The notes: generated by a model from the sequence alone, not told the origin. A DNA stretch of 64,000 nt from Acetobacter sp. DsW_063 (GCF_002153745.1 NZ_JOPL01000025.1:62001-126000), one strand, 5' to 3'. Shown: positions 52,615-62,635, numbered from the stretch's first letter. A program made the numbers and translations.

Positions 52615-53787
52615 TCAGGCGGTAAGGTCTCGCGTGTAGACGCGGTGACGCTTGGAAGGCTCGGGGGCGATGCGCTCTATCAGGCGGCGCATAGGCTGGT
52701 TCGTCTCCAGAACCCAGCCCAACTCGATCCGGCGATATGGAAGAGTTCGGCCCCGTTTCATCAACTCGGCAATTACGAGGCCGGGCAGTAAAGAACCTAG
52801 GGCCGTGCCGACTACGGCGCGATTGACGCCAAGGAGGATGACGCGCGCAGAGTGGAATTCGTGACGCAGCAGGCGTTTACCCAGACGCGCCCAGCCGAAA
52901 GGCGACGGCGCGCCGCCGAGATCCCCTGCGATGTCGAAGACATTGGGGATCACCAGAGCAACCGCCATTGGTTCTCCTGCGCGCTCGACCAGCACGAACA
53001 ACTCGTCGCGAAGAATCGGCTTGATCTGGTGGATCATGGTTTTCATTTCCGTATCTGCATACGGAATGAAGCCCCACGTATCGCGCCATGTGTCGTTGTA
53101 CAGTTGGAGCAGGATATCGCCGTCACGGGAAATTTCGCGGCGGTTGAGCTGGCGTACCGAAAGGTCGCCCAGCCGCCCTTCGCCCACACGAAGCCCGCGC
53201 GGCACGATATGCGCCTCTTCGGCTTCGGGGCCGACCTGCATGTCATAAGACAGAACGTCCATCGCCTTGGTCATGCCAGAGGCTTCGACTGCCGCGCCCA
53301 GCTCTTTCGGATGCCAGGGCATCATGATCATCGGGGGCGCCGTCTGCCCTTCGATCATAAGGCCGTATTCTCCGTTACTGTTCAGAGTCCAGGGGCCAAG
53401 CATCCGTGTTCGGCCCTGTGCGCGCAGCCAGTCCGCCGCCGCGTCGAGCAAGGGTGGGACGATCTCAGGACTCGCCGCATCCAGCGCGCCGAAAAAACCT
53501 GTGTCTGTCGACAGGCCTGTCGCCGTCGATGTCTGGCCGATCAGGTCGTCGATCTGCGCGGAAATGCGACCGACGGGTTTCCCGTCGCGTAGCGCCAGAA
53601 AATACTGGGCTTTGCCATGCGAGAAAAAAGCCGACCGTTTCGGGTCGAGCAGATCGCGCTGTTCCATGTCCAGTGGCGACGTGTATCCCGACATGCCTGC
53701 ATAGATTTGGCGTGGCAGTCGCACGAACGCGGACAACGCGCGAAATCCGGAAACTGGACTAATGACAAGGCGCGCCGGCTGGGTCAT
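52615..53787 (-). CDS. Acyl-CoA N-acyltransferase-fold (GNAT-like) protein
   Basis: 390 residues. PKRSAFFSHGKAQYFLALRDGKPVGRISAQID (about 50-81) resembles a GNAT strand pair. LGPWTLNSNGEYGLMIEG, MPWHPKELGAAVEASGMTKAMDVLSYDMQV and YNDTWRDTWGFIPYADTEM are features I associate with a family of uncharacterised N-acetyltransferase-like proteins common in Alphaproteobacteria. The C-terminal half repeats the fold (LFVLVERAGEPMAVALVIPN, RRIELGWVLETNQPMRRLIERI). Its substrate is unknown. No operon partner. Confidence 0.75.
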   Translation of the reverse strand: MTQPARLVISPVSGFRALSAFVRLPRQIYAGMSGYTSPLDMEQRDLLDPKRSAFFSHGKAQYFLALRDGKPVGRISAQIDDLIGQTSTATGLSTDTGFFGALDAASPEIVPPLLDAAADWLRAQGRTRMLGPWTLNSNGEYGLMIEGQTAPPMIMMPWHPKELGAAVEASGMTKAMDVLSYDMQVGPEAEEAHIVPRGLRVGEGRLGDLSVRQLNRREISRDGDILLQLYNDTWRDTWGFIPYADTEMKTMIHQIKPILRDELFVLVERAGEPMAVALVIPNVFDIAGDLGGAPSPFGWARLGKRLLRHEFHSARVILLGVNRAVVGTALGSLLPGLVIAELMKRGRTLPYRRIELGWVLETNQPMRRLIERIAPEPSKRHRVYTRDLTA

Positions 53788-53856
53788 GACATCTCCCTCT
53801 AAGCGCGTAGCGCCCCTTACGCGAAAGGCCCCTCTGGGGGGCGGGACGCTGATCGC

Positions 53857-54744
53857 ATGGAAACGCCTGCAAACGAAATAAGCCGAGACGTAACCTTGTG
53901 TAACAAAATCTTGCCGAGGGTCATGCGCCGTATCGTCCGTACGCTCGCCAGAGCGGGATTATACACGCATCGACCTTCTTTCCGGGCGATCCTTATCACC
54001 GGCGCTTCAAGTGGCATAGGCGCAGCATTGGCTCGTTTTTACGCTGCGCCCCATCGCACCCTTATGCTTTGGGGGCGCGACGAAGCGCGACTTGGCGAAG
54101 TTGCTGCGGCATGTCGGGCGGGCGGCGCGACGGTTCTGACGCGGTCCGTGGACCTGGCGGACGGCGTGGCGGCGTTGGAAGCATTTCGTGAAGACGACGC
54201 GGCCACGCCGTTCGATCTGGTGGCGCTCTCGGCCGGGTTGGGGGACATGAAAAGAGCCTCTGATCAGGTCGAGCGCGCCGAATCCGTGTTCAAGCTGGGT
54301 GTGGTGAACTATGCGACGCCTGCCGCCCTTACCATGGCGGCGGCCGAGCGTATGAAGGAGCGTGGCGGCGGATCAATCGGTCTGATCGGTTCGGCCGGCG
54401 CGTTTCACGATGTGCCCTTTGCCGCCGGATATGGCGGATCGAAGGCCGGGTTGGCGCGATTCGCCAGTTCGGCCCGGATTGCTCTCGCGCCGTTTGGTGT
54501 CCGGATCACGTTGATTGCGCCGGGATTCGTCGACACGGCCATGAGTCGCAAACTCGTGGGGCCGCGTCCTTTTTTGGTGTCGGCGGACGATGCCGCGCGA
54601 CGTATTGCGAAAGCGCTGGCCGTTGGCCGAGCGGAACTCGTCTTCCCGTGGCCGTTCCGTCTGTTGCGTCGCATTGATCAACTTACGCCGCGCCCCCTCG
54701 GGGACGCGCTCATGCGGCGTCTGAAAGCGGATCAAAAGGCGTAG
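53857..54744 (+). CDS. SDR-family short-chain dehydrogenase
   Basis: 295 residues from ATG 53857; the ATG at 53923 (MRRIVRTLARAG) is a good alternative. ILITGASSGIGAALARFYA is the cofactor site. LVALSAGLGD replaces the usual NNAG. SIGLIGSAGAFHDVPFAAGYGGSKAGL contains the Ser and Tyr-x-x-x-Lys catalytic residues. The C-terminal region FPWPFRLLRRIDQLTPRPLGDALMRRL resembles the DltE/YqjQ-like SDR group linked to envelope lipids. The substrate is unknown. Confidence 0.85.
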   Translation: METPANEISRDVTLCNKILPRVMRRIVRTLARAGLYTHRPSFRAILITGASSGIGAALARFYAAPHRTLMLWGRDEARLGEVAAACRAGGATVLTRSVDLADGVAALEAFREDDAATPFDLVALSAGLGDMKRASDQVERAESVFKLGVVNYATPAALTMAAAERMKERGGGSIGLIGSAGAFHDVPFAAGYGGSKAGLARFASSARIALAPFGVRITLIAPGFVDTAMSRKLVGPRPFLVSADDAARRIAKALAVGRAELVFPWPFRLLRRIDQLTPRPLGDALMRRLKADQKA

Positions 54745-54903
54745 GCGGCTTTGCCGCCACATCCCGCCAACCGTGTAGAAAACTGCGCGTTAGAACTCCA
54801 AAACCTGAGGAGAACCCCGGGGGCGCCTGAGTAGCGCAGGTAAGGCGCGCAGGTCGTGTCATTCGGATGGCAGCCGAAAAATCTGGAAGTTAGGGGACTG
54901 GAC

Positions 54904-55890
54904 GTGAGCGAAATTGTAACCGCAGACATTGGCGGAACCAACGCCCGCTTCGCCGTGGCCACGATTGCGGACGGCGCCGTGCTGGAACTCTCGGAGCCCG
55001 TGACGCTTCCCGTGCGTGACCACGACAGTCTCGGCTCGGCTTGGCGCGCCTTCCAAGAGCGTCATGGGCGCCCATTGCCCAAACAGGCGGCGTTGGCTCT
55101 CGCCTGTCCGGTGCAGGGCGAAGTCCTGACAATGGCGAACAGCCCCTGGGTCATCACTCGCGCGACATTGCCTGACGAATTGGGCGTCGAAGAGCCATTG
55201 CTGGTGAATGACTTTGAGGCAGTGGCCCATGCGGTCGCCAGTCTCGACGCTTCATGCCTTCCTCATCTGAGCGGACCGGATCGACCGCTGCCAAGTGAGG
55301 GCACGGTCGTAGCGATCGGACCTGGCACCGGGCTTGGAACCGCGTCGATCATCCGCCGGGACGGGCGCGTCCTCGTGTGCGGCGCGGAGGGCGGGCATAT
55401 CGGTTTCGCGCCCTTCGACGCGTTCGAGGACAGGCTTCTCGACAAGCTCAGGGCCGTTCATGGGCGAGTTTCCGCCGAGCGAGTCATCTCCGGGCCAGGT
55501 ATCATCCCGATCTGCGCCAGTCTGGCGGAAGAGCGGGGGGATTCGTTGCATGGGCTCGACGATCGACAGATCTGGACGCTCGCTCTCGAAGGTCACGACC
55601 GACTCGCGGTCGAGGGCATGACCCGATTTTGCCGCGCGTTGGGCGCCTTTGCTGGCGACATGGCCCTGGCGCATTGCGCGAGCGGCGTGGTCATCGCGGG
55701 TGGGTTGGGCAAACGCCTTATGAATGTCTTGCCATCGTCCGACTTCGCCGAGCGATTCGTGGCGAAGGGACGATTCGAAACGATGTTGCGGCGTATCCCG
55801 GTTCGCATGATTCGTTACCCGGAACCGGGGCTGTTCGGCGCAGCCTCCGCACTGGCCCGTCGTTTGGACGAGGCGGCGCAGGCGACCTGA
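54904..55890 (+). CDS. glk: Glucokinase
   Basis: 328 residues from a GTG at 54904 with AGGGGACT upstream; an in-frame GTG at 54856 adds 16 unconserved residues. VTADIGGTNARFAVA (ATP phosphate), LALACPVQGEVLTMANSPW, NDFEAVAHAV (catalytic Asp), IGPGTGLGTASI and GAEGGHIGFAPFD are the E. coli Glk-type glucokinase motifs. It phosphorylates glucose with ATP in the cytoplasm. It follows the SDR gene after 159 bases, without obvious operon structure. Confidence 0.93.
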   Translation: MSEIVTADIGGTNARFAVATIADGAVLELSEPVTLPVRDHDSLGSAWRAFQERHGRPLPKQAALALACPVQGEVLTMANSPWVITRATLPDELGVEEPLLVNDFEAVAHAVASLDASCLPHLSGPDRPLPSEGTVVAIGPGTGLGTASIIRRDGRVLVCGAEGGHIGFAPFDAFEDRLLDKLRAVHGRVSAERVISGPGIIPICASLAEERGDSLHGLDDRQIWTLALEGHDRLAVEGMTRFCRALGAFAGDMALAHCASGVVIAGGLGKRLMNVLPSSDFAERFVAKGRFETMLRRIPVRMIRYPEPGLFGAASALARRLDEAAQAT

Positions 55891-56185
55891 GGGCGTTCTG
55901 GTGGCACGACTACCGGCGCAGCCGTTTCTGGGCGGGTAGCTCGCGTCGATACGGAGGCCTCGTCGCCTTGTCCCATTAGCGGCGGTGGTTCGCGCTCTGC
56001 GGCGAGCCAGCCTTTCCGTAGAGTTTTCGAGCTTGAGTTGCAGCTAGGGCGCCAGCGTAAGAGGCCGGGGTTCGGGCGAGGGTACGATCACAGAGGCCGC
56101 GCCTCCGCCATGAAAATGACCGGAAAACTGCGTCTCACGGACGGGTAATCGCGCTTTCGTCCACAATTTCGGGAAACGCCCATTG
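55891..56185. other. Intergenic region between glucokinase gene and tRNA-Cys
   Basis: About 295 bases. Nothing gene-like was found; it should include the end of the glk transcript and the 3' trailer of the minus-strand tRNA. Confidence 0.35.
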
Positions 56186-56259
56186 TGGAGGTCCGGGCGG
56201 GAATCGAACCCACATTCGCGGATTTGCAGTCCGCTGCATCACCATTCTGCCACCGGACC
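56186..56259 (-). tRNA. tRNA-Cys(GCA)
   Basis: 74 nt. On the minus strand the acceptor GGTCCGG pairs with CCGGACC, followed by T and encoded CCA. The anticodon stem GCGGA/TCCGC encloses CTGCAAA, so the anticodon is GCA (56227-56225). The T loop is TTCGATT with stem TGGG-type pairs. No intron. Confidence 0.95.
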
Positions 56260-56396
56260 CCGTATGGGGTTGCGCTATATCCACCAGCGAGGCATCGCTG
56301 GTCAAGCCGGTCTGTGAAGTCATCATGGTTCGCGGGGTCGTTGCGCCGTGCGGACGGTCGATCGGCAGTGCTGTTATTGAGGTTCTGGGGCGCAAA

Positions 56397-57167
56397 ATGA
56401 GTGAGAGCGAAGGACAAACGATAGTGGCCGCGCGCAACGCCGGGACGAGCGCCCCGCACATCGATTTCGATGCGGCGCGCTCGCTGATGGTGGACGATCA
56501 GGTGCGGCCGATCGAGGTGGACGATCCGCGCATACTGTCGGCGATGCGCACTCTGCCACGCGAACGGTGCGCGCCGGACGCAGAGCGTCAGTTCGCCTAC
56601 GCCGACCGTACGCTGCCCCTGACGGATGGACGTTATCTGCTTCAGCCCATGATCGCCGCGCGCCTGACGCAGGCGGCGGGAATTGTGAACGAAGAGCGTA
56701 TTCTGGTCGTCGCCGCAGGGACGGGTTATTTGGCGGCGCTCGCATCGCATCTGGGCGGGCGTGTCATTGCCGTCGAATCCGATTCCGATTTGCGTGCGGT
56801 TGGCGAGGCGTTCACGGGCGATGTCGCGCCGGGTGTCGTGTGGCGGCATGGACCGCTCGAGTCCGGGGCGGCGGCAGATGCGCCGTTCGACCTCATCCTC
56901 ATTGATGGCGGTGTTCAGGAAATTCCGGATTTCTGCGCGGCGCAACTGGCGCCCGGGGGGCGTGTGGTCGGGTTGCTGTCGCGCGACGGCGTCGCCTCGT
57001 CAGCGTTCGTCGCGGAGTTGGATCGCTCGACGGCCAAGGGGAACGCCGCGAAAGGCGGGCAGCCGATTGTTTCGCAAGGCGAAAGCGCATGGGCGATTCG
57101 CCTTCAGTTCGACGCTCCGGCGCCGCTCCTGCAGGAGTTGCTCCCGAAGCCGGTCTTCTCATTCTGA
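56397..57167 (+). CDS. pcm: Protein-L-isoaspartate O-methyltransferase family protein
   Basis: 256 residues from the ATG at 56397; the frame is open from 56325 but the extension is unconserved. MVDDQVRPIEVDDPRILSAMRTLPRERCAP and YADRTLPLTDGRYLLQPMIAARLTQAA match the Pcm N-terminal region. RILVVAAGTGYLAALASHLGGRVIAVESD is the AdoMet-binding motif I; the more usual GTGSGY is GTGYLA. FDLILIDGGVQEIP is motif II. In Alphaproteobacteria this divergent Pcm homologue regularly precedes tolC, as here, so a role other than isoaspartate repair is possible. Confidence 0.82.
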   Translation: MSESEGQTIVAARNAGTSAPHIDFDAARSLMVDDQVRPIEVDDPRILSAMRTLPRERCAPDAERQFAYADRTLPLTDGRYLLQPMIAARLTQAAGIVNEERILVVAAGTGYLAALASHLGGRVIAVESDSDLRAVGEAFTGDVAPGVVWRHGPLESGAAADAPFDLILIDGGVQEIPDFCAAQLAPGGRVVGLLSRDGVASSAFVAELDRSTAKGNAAKGGQPIVSQGESAWAIRLQFDAPAPLLQELLPKPVFSF

Positions 57168-57343
57168 GACGGGCCGAAGCGTCCGGACTTCCGGCTTTTC
57201 GTGCGGATGCGTTTTTTCAGATTGCCGGGCGACGGCAAGACGCTGTTAAGTTCATGAGTGGAGTATCAAAATATAACGTGGCATAAGCGTCTTGGCTCGA
57301 CGCCGCGTGCGGGACAGGGCGAGTGGCGGAGACGAGAACGGCG

Positions 57344-58783
57344 ATGAAGCATTCCTGTGGCGTAGGGTTGGGATTGGCTGCACTCTTGTACAGCTCCACC
57401 GCTCTGGCCCAGAAATACGACGGCAGCGGGGCGCCAAGCTTTATTCCACACACCCTGCAAGAAGCGTTGTCGGCGGCGTATTTGACCAACCCGACGCTTC
57501 AGCAAGAACGCGCGACGTTGCGCGCAACCGACGAAACGGTGCCTACTGCGCTCGCTGGCTGGCGCCCGAAAATTCAGGGGACGTTCTCGCCAAGTTATTA
57601 TCAGGGATATAATAACTACCGGGGAAATACGGACGTCCCTGGTTCAGGGTATTTCCGCAGCTACAGCACTGGGGGCTATCAGGCTCAGGTCTCGATTCAG
57701 CAACCTATATACAGCGGCGGCAAGACGACGGCGTCGACGCATGAGGCCGTCAATCAGGTGATGGCGGAGCGCGCCAAGCTTATTTCGGCCGAACAGCAGG
57801 TGTTTATGGACGTCGTCAACGCCTATGTCGGCGTCATTGAAGACGAGCAATTATTACAGCTGAATATCAACAACGAACGCGTTCTCGAGCAGCAGTTACG
57901 CGCGACCAACGAACGCTTCCACGTTGGCGAAATCACGCGCACCGATGTGGCTCAGGCAGAGGCTGCGTTCGCCAGTGCGAAGGCGACGCGCCAGCAGGCT
58001 GAAGGCACCCTGCAGACGGCTCAGGCGACCTATATGCAGATCGTCGGCATGGCTCCGCCGCCGAATCTTGAGCCTCCGCAGCCGCTGGTGCTGCCCGTCA
58101 AGTCGGAAGCTGAAGCCGTTGCGCTCGCGATCAAAAATAATCCGGACGTCGTGAACGCGTTATTTACCGAATCAGCGCAAAAAGATGCTGTCGGCGTCGC
58201 TATGGCGGCGATCATGCCCACCGTTTCTGTGGAGGGCGCGTATATGAAATCGAAGAATCAGGAGCTGAACAACCAGATCAACGAAAACAAATATGCGCTT
58301 CTGAACGTCAACGTGCCTATTTATCAGGGTGGTTCGGAGTACGCGGCGATCCGGCAGGCGCGCCAGCAGGCTTTGGCGGCAAGACGCGCAGTCGACGTGC
58401 AACGACGGACTGCGGCTCAGGCCGCTGCGTCAAACTGGCAGAAGCTGGCTTCTTATAAGGCGGCTATCGAAAGCAACCGTATGGCCATCAAGGCCGGTCT
58501 GGTTGCGCTGGACGGAGTGGAGCGCCAGGCGATTGTTGGAACCAGCACCACCCTTGAGGTGTTACAGCAGCAGGGGACCCTGCTGCAGGCTCAGGTGGCG
58601 CTGGTGCAGAGTCTCAGCAACATGGTGACAGCGTCTTACAATGTGGCTTCGTCGATCGGGCGTCTTACCGCGTCCGATCTGCATCTGAATGTCCCGTTGT
58701 ATGATGAAAAAGCGTATTATAATGCGGTAAAAGATCGACTTTGGGGAATTAGTGACTACGCGGTTAACCAGCCGGGCCGTTAG
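57344..58783 (+). CDS. tolC: TolC-family outer membrane channel protein
   Basis: 479 residues from the ATG at 57344, which begins the signal peptide MKHSCGVGLGLAALLYSSTALAQ; a GTG at 57323 is less likely. HTLQEALSAAYLTNPTLQQERATLRATDE opens the first efflux domain. ERFHVGEITRTDVAQAEAAFASAKATRQQAEGTL and the later SKNQELNNQINENKYALLNVNVPIYQGG belong to the two repeats. It lacks a lipobox, unlike the channel at 44048. It forms a trimeric export duct for type I secretion and multidrug pumps. Followed after 37 bases by popZ. Confidence 0.93.
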   Translation: MKHSCGVGLGLAALLYSSTALAQKYDGSGAPSFIPHTLQEALSAAYLTNPTLQQERATLRATDETVPTALAGWRPKIQGTFSPSYYQGYNNYRGNTDVPGSGYFRSYSTGGYQAQVSIQQPIYSGGKTTASTHEAVNQVMAERAKLISAEQQVFMDVVNAYVGVIEDEQLLQLNINNERVLEQQLRATNERFHVGEITRTDVAQAEAAFASAKATRQQAEGTLQTAQATYMQIVGMAPPPNLEPPQPLVLPVKSEAEAVALAIKNNPDVVNALFTESAQKDAVGVAMAAIMPTVSVEGAYMKSKNQELNNQINENKYALLNVNVPIYQGGSEYAAIRQARQQALAARRAVDVQRRTAAQAAASNWQKLASYKAAIESNRMAIKAGLVALDGVERQAIVGTSTTLEVLQQQGTLLQAQVALVQSLSNMVTASYNVASSIGRLTASDLHLNVPLYDEKAYYNAVKDRLWGISDYAVNQPGR

Positions 58784-58820
58784 TCTGGGTATTTCGAGCG
58801 GGCTGCCAGGGGACGTCTAG

Positions 58821-59792
58821 ATGACAGATGAGCATGACAGCCACGCCGAGAGCGGTTCGATAGAGACTGTCCTGTCGTCTATCCGTCGTATTCTTCAGGA
58901 TGGCCGGGATGACGCCGCTTCTCCCGAGGCGAATGTCGGCCATGCGGCGTATGATGACGACGAAGATGACGAAGACAGTGTTCTCGTCTTGGACTCTTCC
59001 ATGATCGCGGAAGACGATGGCGACGAGCTCTCGGCTCATGATGCGCAGCAGGTTGCTGACTCTTCGGAGCGTGAGCATGGGCTTGGTGCGGAAAAATCCA
59101 CGACGGATGTGACAAAGGCGAAGAGTGTCGACCCGGTTGAGGCAGACGAAGGGCATGTGACGTCGGACGTCGTGACTCCCCTTGCGGAGACGCCAGGGGA
59201 CGAATTTGTCGAGTCGCCTACGGAACAACCAGTCGCGGCAACCCCTTCGGCCGCCAAGAGCGTTAGCACTGAATCTGACGCTTCTGCGTCGGAGGGTGAA
59301 GGTAAAATTTCGTCAAAAGACGAGACGGTAAGCGAAGTTGTCGCTGAAGACCTATCTTCGGCGGTCGTTTCGCCGCATGAAGAAAAGGCTGCGGCGACAC
59401 AACCAGAGCGGCCGCAGGTAATCCAATCTGGGGGGATAATGAGCGAAGAGAAAAATACGTCGACCGACGGGCAGAGCTTCGCGCAGGGGTATGGAGCCGC
59501 TGGAGCCGCTCCCGAGAGCGATGCGCCTGCGCCTGTCTCCATCGCGCTGGACAAGCAGACAGTCGGCGCGACGGAACATTCATTCGGCGCGTTGCAGCAG
59601 ATGCTGCGCCGTAAACAGTCCAACGAACACAGGGAGAGACGAGTGGCTATTACGCGTGGTGGAAACCTGACCATTGAAGACATCGTTCGCGACGAAGTCC
59701 GCGCCTTCCTCAAGGAGTGGCTCGACAATCACCTTTCCAGCATCGTGCAGCAGGCCGTGCAGAAAGAGATCGAACGCCTCAGCGACCGGTAA
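58821..59792 (+). CDS. popZ: Polar organizing protein PopZ family (DUF2497)
   Basis: 323 residues. The short N-terminal helix SIETVLSSIRRILQDG binds client proteins in PopZ. A long acidic, Ser/Glu/Asp/Pro/Val-rich disordered middle follows (about 30-260). The conserved C-terminal oligomerisation region is NLTIEDIVRDEVRAFLKEWLDNHLSSIVQQAVQKEIERLSDR. In Caulobacter PopZ forms a polar condensate that anchors the chromosome origin and cell-cycle kinases. The disordered part here is longer than the Caulobacter PopZ as I remember it. Placed between tolC and valS, with a terminator after it. Confidence 0.9.
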   Translation: MTDEHDSHAESGSIETVLSSIRRILQDGRDDAASPEANVGHAAYDDDEDDEDSVLVLDSSMIAEDDGDELSAHDAQQVADSSEREHGLGAEKSTTDVTKAKSVDPVEADEGHVTSDVVTPLAETPGDEFVESPTEQPVAATPSAAKSVSTESDASASEGEGKISSKDETVSEVVAEDLSSAVVSPHEEKAAATQPERPQVIQSGGIMSEEKNTSTDGQSFAQGYGAAGAAPESDAPAPVSIALDKQTVGATEHSFGALQQMLRRKQSNEHRERRVAITRGGNLTIEDIVRDEVRAFLKEWLDNHLSSIVQQAVQKEIERLSDR

Positions 59793-59820
59793 ACAGTTTG
59801 GCTCTGGACTGAATAGGGAA

Positions 59821-59856
59821 CAGGCAATCGGCGACGATTGCCTGTTTCTCATTTTG
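59821..59856 (+). terminator. Terminator between popZ and valS
   Basis: CAGGCAATCG (59821-59830), loop GCGA, CGATTGCCTG (59835-59844), then TTTCTCATTTT. A 10-bp perfect stem with a T-rich tail, 29 bases after the popZ stop. Confidence 0.85.
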
Positions 59857-59941
59857 GGCTCCTGTGCCAGATAGGGCGATCATCCTGACGATTATGTGGC
59901 GGCCCCGCTGATCGTCGCGCGCTCTCTTCTGGTTATGGACG

Positions 59942-62635
59942 ATGCTCGACAAGACGTTTCAGGCGACAGACACCGAAGCCCGTCTCTATGCGGCGTGGGA
60001 GAAGGACGGGGCGTTCGCGGCCGACCCGCAAAGCCCAGCCTCTCCTTTCACGGTTATGATCCCGCCGCCGAACGTCACCGGCGTACTGCATATGGGGCAT
60101 GCCCTGACCATGACGGTTCAGGACATCCTGATCCGCTGGCGGCGTATGCAGGGGCGGGACGCGTTGTGGCAGCCGGGCACTGACCACGCGGGCATTGCGA
60201 CCCAACTGGTGGTCGAACGGCAACTCTCCCTTGAGCAGCAGACGCGTCAGGCGCTGGGACGCGACGCGTTCATCGAGCGGGTCTGGAAGTGGAAAGCTGA
60301 GTCAGGCGACGGCATTACGAAGCAGTTGCGTCGCCTCGGCGCGTCGCTCGACTGGTCGCGCGAACGATTTACGATGGACGAAGGCCTTTCCCGCGCTGTG
60401 CGCGAGGTGTTCGTTACGCTCCATCGGCAAAAGCTGATCTATCGCGATCGCCGACTGGTCAACTGGGACCCGCATTTCCGTACCGCGATTTCCGATCTGG
60501 AAGTCGAAAGCAAGGAAGTGCGCGGCAACCTCTGGTACATCCGTTACCCGGTCGACGGCGCTCCCGACCTGTCGATAACCGTTGCGACCACGCGCCCGGA
60601 GACGATGCTGGGCGACGTGGCTGTCGCTGTCCATCCGGAAGATGAGCGTTATGCGGCCCTGATTGGGCGTTCGGTGATCCTGCCTCTGACAGGGCGACGT
60701 ATCCCTGTCGTCGCTGATGAATATTCCAACCCGGAAAAAGGTACGGGCGCGGTCAAGATAACGCCAGCTCATGACTTCAACGATTTTGAGGTCGGCAAAC
60801 GTCACGACCTGCCTCTGATCGTCGTTCTGGATGCCGGCGCGAATATTACGCTGGAGGACATCGAGTCCGACCTGCGGATTGAGCCCGGCCTTGCCGACCC
60901 CGAGTTTGTACGTGGCCTGCAGGGCCTGCAACGGGACGATGCGCGCCGCGTCATCGTGGAAGAGCTGGAGCGCCTGGGTCTTCTGGGGAAAATCGAACCG
61001 CATACGCATCAGGTTCCGCATGCGGAGCGCGGCGGCGCGGTGGTCGAGCCGCGCCTGACGACGCAGTGGTACTGCGATGCGGCGACGCTGGCCGGACCGG
61101 CGATCGAAGCGGTCGAGAGCGGACGCGTAACCTTCGTGCCGCGTCAGTGGGAGAACACGTTCTTTTCCTGGATGCGCAACATCCAGCCCTGGTGCATTTC
61201 CCGGCAGTTATGGTGGGGGCACCGGATTCCCGCGTGGTACGGTCCCGATGGCGAGGTCTTCGTCGCGCATGACGAAGCAGGCGCCGCCACGCTCGCCGCC
61301 GCGCATTATGGCGAGACAGTCGCGCTGACTCAGGACGAGGACGTTCTCGACACGTGGTTCTCGTCTGGCCTCTGGCCGTTCTCGACGCTCGGCTGGCCGG
61401 ATAAGACGCCCGAACTGGCGCGTTACTATCCGACCGACGTGCTGGTTACAGGCTTCGACATCATCTTCTTCTGGGTCGCCCGGATGATGATGATGGGTCT
61501 GCACTTTATGGACGACGTGCCGTTCCACACTGTCTTCATCCACGGCCTCGTTCGCGACGAGCGTGGCCAGAAGATGTCGAAAAGCAAGGGCAACGGCATC
61601 GATCCACTGGAGCTGCTGGACACTTATGGCGCAGACGCAGTTCGTTTCACGATCTGCGCCCTCACCGGCGTCGGGCGGGATCTGAAATTCGGTCCGAAGC
61701 GGGTTGAGGATAACCGGGCTTTCATCACGAAGCTCTGGAACGCCGCGCGATTCTGCGAGATGAACGGCGTCAAGGCGGCTCCCGGCTTCGATCCGGCGAA
61801 GGTCGTCAGCCCGCTGGGTCGCTGGATTCTGCATGAAACGTCCAAAGCCGTGCAGGAAGCGACGGCGGCTCTGGAGGCGTATCGCTTCGACGACTACGCA
61901 GGCGCCTGCTACCGCTTTGTGTGGAACCGGTTCTGCGACTGGTATCTGGAGTTCACCAAGCCGGCCTTCACCGGGGAAGCAGGACCAGAAGCGGAAGAAC
62001 TGCGCGCCGTCACCGCGCACGTGCTCGATGTGGTGTTGCGCCTGTTGCAGCCGGTCATGCCATTCGTGACCGACACGTTGTGGAGCGAATTCGGGTTCGG
62101 TTCTTCGGGTGGATTGATTGGCGCCGCGTGGCCGGAACAGATTCCGGTGACGGATGCTGCTGGGGCGGCGGCGGAACTTGACTGGGTGATCCGCTTCATT
62201 TCCGAAATTCGCACAGTGCGATCGGAGATGAACGTGCCGCCGTCGCGCCTGTCGCCGGTTCTGCTTCAGGGAGCCACGCAGGAAAACGTTGATTGCGCGA
62301 CGCGCTGGCGTGAAGCGATCGGGCGTATGGCTCGTGTCTCTGAGATCGAGGCGCTGCAGGGCGAACCGCCGCGTGGGTCCGCCCAGACCGTGCTTGGGGA
62401 TACGACGCTGGTCCTGCCGCTCGCCGATCTGATCGATCTGGACGTGGAGCGCGCGCGCCTGACGAAAGAGCTGGACAAGGCGCGCGGCGAAATCGAGAAA
62501 ACCGAGCGCAAGCTGGGCAACGCCGATTTCATCGCCCGCGGCAAGCCGGAGGTCGTCGAGGAAACCCGGGAGCGTCTGGTGGCGCAGCAGGGCGAGCGGG
62601 ATCGGTTGCAGGTCGCACTGGGGCGCCTCGCCTGA
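59942..62635 (+). CDS. valS: Valyl-tRNA synthetase
   Basis: 897 residues. PPPNVTGVLHMGHALTMTVQD has the HIGH-type motif and KMSKSKGNGIDP the KMSKS motif. The editing domain lies between them (TTRPETMLGDVAVAVHPEDERY). The C-terminal coiled-coil arm (LTKELDKARGEIEKTERKLGNADF onward) is characteristic of ValRS. It charges tRNA-Val with valine and edits threonine. Full length, ATG start at 59942, separated from popZ by a terminator. Confidence 0.98.
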   Translation: MLDKTFQATDTEARLYAAWEKDGAFAADPQSPASPFTVMIPPPNVTGVLHMGHALTMTVQDILIRWRRMQGRDALWQPGTDHAGIATQLVVERQLSLEQQTRQALGRDAFIERVWKWKAESGDGITKQLRRLGASLDWSRERFTMDEGLSRAVREVFVTLHRQKLIYRDRRLVNWDPHFRTAISDLEVESKEVRGNLWYIRYPVDGAPDLSITVATTRPETMLGDVAVAVHPEDERYAALIGRSVILPLTGRRIPVVADEYSNPEKGTGAVKITPAHDFNDFEVGKRHDLPLIVVLDAGANITLEDIESDLRIEPGLADPEFVRGLQGLQRDDARRVIVEELERLGLLGKIEPHTHQVPHAERGGAVVEPRLTTQWYCDAATLAGPAIEAVESGRVTFVPRQWENTFFSWMRNIQPWCISRQLWWGHRIPAWYGPDGEVFVAHDEAGAATLAAAHYGETVALTQDEDVLDTWFSSGLWPFSTLGWPDKTPELARYYPTDVLVTGFDIIFFWVARMMMMGLHFMDDVPFHTVFIHGLVRDERGQKMSKSKGNGIDPLELLDTYGADAVRFTICALTGVGRDLKFGPKRVEDNRAFITKLWNAARFCEMNGVKAAPGFDPAKVVSPLGRWILHETSKAVQEATAALEAYRFDDYAGACYRFVWNRFCDWYLEFTKPAFTGEAGPEAEELRAVTAHVLDVVLRLLQPVMPFVTDTLWSEFGFGSSGGLIGAAWPEQIPVTDAAGAAAELDWVIRFISEIRTVRSEMNVPPSRLSPVLLQGATQENVDCATRWREAIGRMARVSEIEALQGEPPRGSAQTVLGDTTLVLPLADLIDLDVERARLTKELDKARGEIEKTERKLGNADFIARGKPEVVEETRERLVAQQGERDRLQVALGRLA

